Part shown: in pieces, positions 5,398 to 7,295 of the stretch
Numbering within the stretch: the stretch's first letter is position 1
Layout of the letters: each line of letters begins with the position of its first letter
Source: Rhodobacterales bacterium
Lineage (GTDB): Bacteria; Pseudomonadota; Alphaproteobacteria; Rhodobacterales; Rhodobacteraceae
NCBI GenBank assembly: GCA_013298675.1
Contig: JAAFIJ010000138.1
Location: 1 to 7,295 of the forward strand
Direction: 5' to 3'
DNA length: 7,295 bases
Translations under genes and position numbers: made by a program
The notes under the pieces: model-generated
What the model was told of the DNA's origin: nothing
Seen by the model: only the letters and a program-made list of their open reading frames with translations
Database searches by the model: none

Positions 5398-5748
5398 TTA
5401 GCCAACGGTGATCAAAACCTTAGAAATCTTTTCTGCGATGAACAGTGTTACTGGATCGGCTTGCATGATCATGCCGCCCAAACGATCAAAACCCTCACCC
5501 GTCAACATGGCATTCACACGGTTCTCATAGGCGGCACCGCCGGCCACGTAATAAAGAGAACCCTTCAGGCAAAACAGCGCGAGTGTCACGAATAACAACG
5601 GGGCGAGAAAGCTTTTGCGTCTTTTAGATTTACGCATAGGCAAACCACGCCCAAGCGTCCCGGCAGCTACAAAGCTGATGCCACGCTTATGTGCAGAAGA
5701 AATTCTGCCGACACGGTCATAAAAATCCACAAGATTCGAGTCAGCCAT
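5398..5748 (-). CDS. Small single-pass membrane protein, unknown function (116 aa)
   Basis: I do not recognise a named family, though the layout resembles a short conserved Rhodobacterales membrane protein. Residues 1-39 are polar and probably cytoplasmic. A strongly basic patch (R39, K40, K42, R43, R44, K45) directly precedes one membrane helix at about residues 46-67 (SFLAPLLFVTLALFCLKGSL and following), predicting N-inside topology by the positive-inside rule. The remaining 50 residues, with AYENRVNAMLTGEGFDRLGG and a conserved-looking MQADPVTLFIAEKI segment, would face the periplasm. The ATG at 5748 was chosen because AAGGGG lies 8 bases upstream; the GTG at 5757 would be too close to that site. 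It lies 92 bases downstream of prmA on the same strand, so it may be cotranscribed or use its own promoter. It converges on the DUF1127 gene across a shared hairpin. Confidence 0.78.
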   Translation of the reverse strand: MADSNLVDFYDRVGRISSAHKRGISFVAAGTLGRGLPMRKSKRRKSFLAPLLFVTLALFCLKGSLYYVAGGAAYENRVNAMLTGEGFDRLGGMIMQADPVTLFIAEKISKVLITVG

Positions 5749-5781
5749 TACGACCACCCCTTAGTAATATATTGTGCACCC

Positions 5782-5807
5782 CAATTTCATGCTATGAACA
5801 TGAATTG
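5782..5807. repeat. Imperfect inverted repeat in the leader of the membrane-protein gene
   Basis: CAATTTCATG (5782-5791) and CATGAATTG (5799-5807) are inverted copies differing by one inserted T, separated by CTATGAA. It lies 34 bases upstream of the ATG of the membrane-protein gene, within the 92-base gap after prmA. The size and half-site spacing would suit an operator for a dimeric regulator, or a weak hairpin in the leader RNA. It lacks a T-tract on either strand, so it is not a terminator. Confidence 0.45.
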
Positions 5808-5840
5808 TGGCAAATTTTTGGCAAAACCAGAAAAGGAGCC

Positions 5841-6713
5841 TTAAATTCGACGCAACACTAAGGCGGACCATTCGCCTAGGTCTTCGCGCCCTTGCAACGT
5901 AAAGCCGTTGGCAATGTAGGCGGCGGTGATGGCTTCGGCTTGAACCACCAGCAGTCCCGACAGAATGATCAGACCTGTGCTCGCCACATTGGCGGCCATT
6001 GCAGGAGCAAGCTCCATCAGCGGCCCTTTCAGGATATTAGCAAAGACCAAGTCGAAAGGACCAGCTTGCGCAAAGCGCGGGTGGGCAAAGCCTGCCGCTT
6101 CAAAACACTCTATCCGGCCCTGCATCGCGTTGATCGCGACATTCGCCTCGGCCACGGCAACCGCAACCTCGTCAATATCAGAAGCAATCACCAAGGCATC
6201 GGGCAAGACCGCAGCGGCAGCCATCGCCAAAACCGCCGTGCCGCAGCCGATGTCAGCCACCTTTGCAGGCGAAAACCCCGCGTCAAGCAAACGATCAAAG
6301 GCCCGCAGGCAGCCAAGCGTCGTGCCATGGTGGCCGGTCCCAAACGCAACGGTCGCTTCAATCTGCAACGCGACGCGGCCTTGGGGCACCTTATCGGCAT
6401 CATGTGACCCAAAGACGAAAAAGCGACCCGCCTCTACCGGCGACAGTTCGCGGCGCACTTTGGCGACCCAATCGATTTCGGGCAGTTCTGACATCACGAA
6501 GGGTTTGGCGCCAAAAGCCATGGCCAGTACGTCCAGCAACGTCTCATTCGGCGGCTCTAGGAAATATGCGCCAATTTCCCAAAGGCCGTAATCGTCCTCA
6601 ATCTCAAACACTCCGACGCCCGTCGGTTCGGGCTCCATCCGTTCAATCGCCTCGGCAAGCGCCAAAGCCGCGTCTTCGCCGGGCAGCGTGGTCAAGGCGG
6701 TAAAGGTTGGCAT
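5841..6713 (-). CDS. prmA: Ribosomal protein L11 methyltransferase PrmA
   Basis: PrmA transfers methyl groups from S-adenosylmethionine to lysines and the N-terminus of ribosomal protein L11 in the cytoplasm. The product is 290 residues, close to the usual 290-300. Counting from the first of two adjacent ATGs, the order is an N-terminal L11-recognition domain (1-60), a linker, then the methyltransferase domain with the PrmA-specific AFGTGHHGTT (124-133), motif I DIGCGTAVLA (155-164), the acidic ribose-binding end of strand 2 (SD at 179-180) and the catalytic-site NILKGPL (227-232). The second ATG (6713) is preferred because AAAGGA lies 6 bases before it but only 3 before the first (6716), and family members begin MPT. 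The gene lies 21 bases downstream of the methyltransferase fragment's stop, so the two are probably one transcript. Confidence 0.96.
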   Translation of the reverse strand: MPTFTALTTLPGEDAALALAEAIERMEPEPTGVGVFEIEDDYGLWEIGAYFLEPPNETLLDVLAMAFGAKPFVMSELPEIDWVAKVRRELSPVEAGRFFVFGSHDADKVPQGRVALQIEATVAFGTGHHGTTLGCLRAFDRLLDAGFSPAKVADIGCGTAVLAMAAAAVLPDALVIASDIDEVAVAVAEANVAINAMQGRIECFEAAGFAHPRFAQAGPFDLVFANILKGPLMELAPAMAANVASTGLIILSGLLVVQAEAITAAYIANGFTLQGREDLGEWSALVLRRI

Positions 6714-6737
6714 CATAGTTCCTTTAGGTTTTCGCGA

Positions 6738-7295
6738 TTAGGTTTTAGCAGCGACTTGGGCCAGCTTGATCAGCAAATAGCAGTTGTTGTGAATAAAGCC
6801 TGCCGAACTGCGCTCGGCTTCGAACAAGCGTTGCGCCAAACGGGCACGTTTGCGCGCAGACACCACCAAGCGCAGCACGGCCATAATGCCCCAGTGCCTC
6901 CACGGTTGTTTGGCAGCAAGTTCGCGCTCAAATCCCTGCACGCCAGTTCCCAAAACGTTGAAAAGCTGTTGCTCAAGGTCGATTGATGGGGCAACCGCCT
7001 CTGTAATGTCTTCTTCAGCGATCAGCAGCAATGGCTCTGTCGCGAGGGCAGCGCGAAATGCGGCCAATGAGTGCCCGCCACCCGCTTTGGAATAGACCGC
7101 GTCCGGACGAAACGCATCAGAGCGAAAGCAATCACCGATGACGATCTCTCCACCCGGGGCCAACAGTGCGCGGGCTTTGGATAGGGAAACGTTCAGGGGA
7201 ATGTACTGAAAGCTTTCGGAAAATAGGCAAAGATCAAACCCACCCACCGATTGCAGATCCTCAAACCGGCATTCATGCACAACCGCTTGGGGCGC
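6738..7295 (-). CDS. Class I SAM-dependent methyltransferase, C-terminal fragment
   Basis: The frame is open from the right window edge to the TAA at 6740-6738 (185 codons); the start lies outside. The visible part begins just before the strand-4 region of a class I methyltransferase fold: GGFDLCLFSESFQYIPL is the strand and substrate loop, and ARALLAPGGEIVIGDCF is the familiar LxPGG turn and strand 5. The SAM-binding GxGxG motif would be upstream of the window. The rest (about the last 110 residues) is helical and contains a basic patch, VVSARKRARLAQRLF. It resembles small-molecule or lipid methyltransferases of the Methyltransf_11/25 kind, but the substrate cannot be told from this part. 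It is transcribed towards prmA with 21 bases between them. A GTG at 7280 is in frame but starts inside the fold and is not the real start. Confidence 0.8.
   Translation of the reverse strand, partial: APQAVVHECRFEDLQSVGGFDLCLFSESFQYIPLNVSLSKARALLAPGGEIVIGDCFRSDAFRPDAVYSKAGGGHSLAAFRAALATEPLLLIAEEDITEAVAPSIDLEQQLFNVLGTGVQGFERELAAKQPWRHWGIMAVLRLVVSARKRARLAQRLFEAERSSAGFIHNNCYLLIKLAQVAAKT

Noticed and set aside
5965..6591. 208-codon plus-strand open frame opposite prmA
   Set aside because: Composition is A/S/K/T-rich low complexity, typical of the antisense of a GC-biased gene; prmA on the other strand is unmistakable.

Overview
The window looks like chromosomal housekeeping DNA from an alphaproteobacterium, most likely a marine Rhodobacterales (Roseobacter-type) species. 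I infer this from the gene order ruvC-ruvA-ruvB-ybgC-tolQ, the Roseobacter-like TolQ N-terminus, the DUF2161 nuclease-fold protein beside ybgC, the small DUF1127 protein and the PrmA type. I could not run a database search, so the taxon is an inference.

Layout: almost everything is on the minus strand, so the coordinates run opposite to transcription. From right to left they are: the C-terminal part of a SAM-dependent methyltransferase (6738-7295, cut by the window edge); prmA (5841-6713); a small single-pass membrane protein (5398-5748); one plus-strand gene, a 67-residue DUF1127 protein (5105-5308) with a very clear intrinsic terminator at 5331-5369; a roughly 315-base divergent control region (4789-5104); the Holliday-junction block ruvC (4270-4788), ruvA (3596-4273), an unrecognised 80-residue gene (3350-3592) and ruvB (2328-3353); an unsettled stretch (2083-2338) with a possible 35-residue ORF and a possible decayed gene end; a coupled trio of a conserved-looking unknown (1459-2079), a DUF2161 protein (728-1459) and ybgC (342-731); and finally the first 56 codons of tolQ (1-168) behind its own good sigma70-type promoter.

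How the genes work together: RuvA and RuvB form the branch-migration motor and RuvC cuts Holliday junctions. Their genes are translationally coupled by 4-base overlaps, and the extra 80-residue gene sits inside this chain. A one-mismatch match to the alphaproteobacterial LexA box lies 32 bases upstream of ruvC, which would fit SOS control. YbgC (thioesterase) and TolQ belong to the Tol-Pal envelope cluster. Here ybgC is joined by overlap to DUF2161 and the unknown gene rather than to tolQ, which has its own promoter. PrmA methylates ribosomal protein L11. DUF1127 proteins in related bacteria act in RNA metabolism.

I see no mobile element, CRISPR array, tRNA or rRNA, and no clear novel defence or biosynthetic system. 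The points most worth checking are the 80-residue gene inside ruvAB, the two short coding-like stretches downstream of ruvB, the nuclease-fold gene locked to ybgC, and the possible SOS box.
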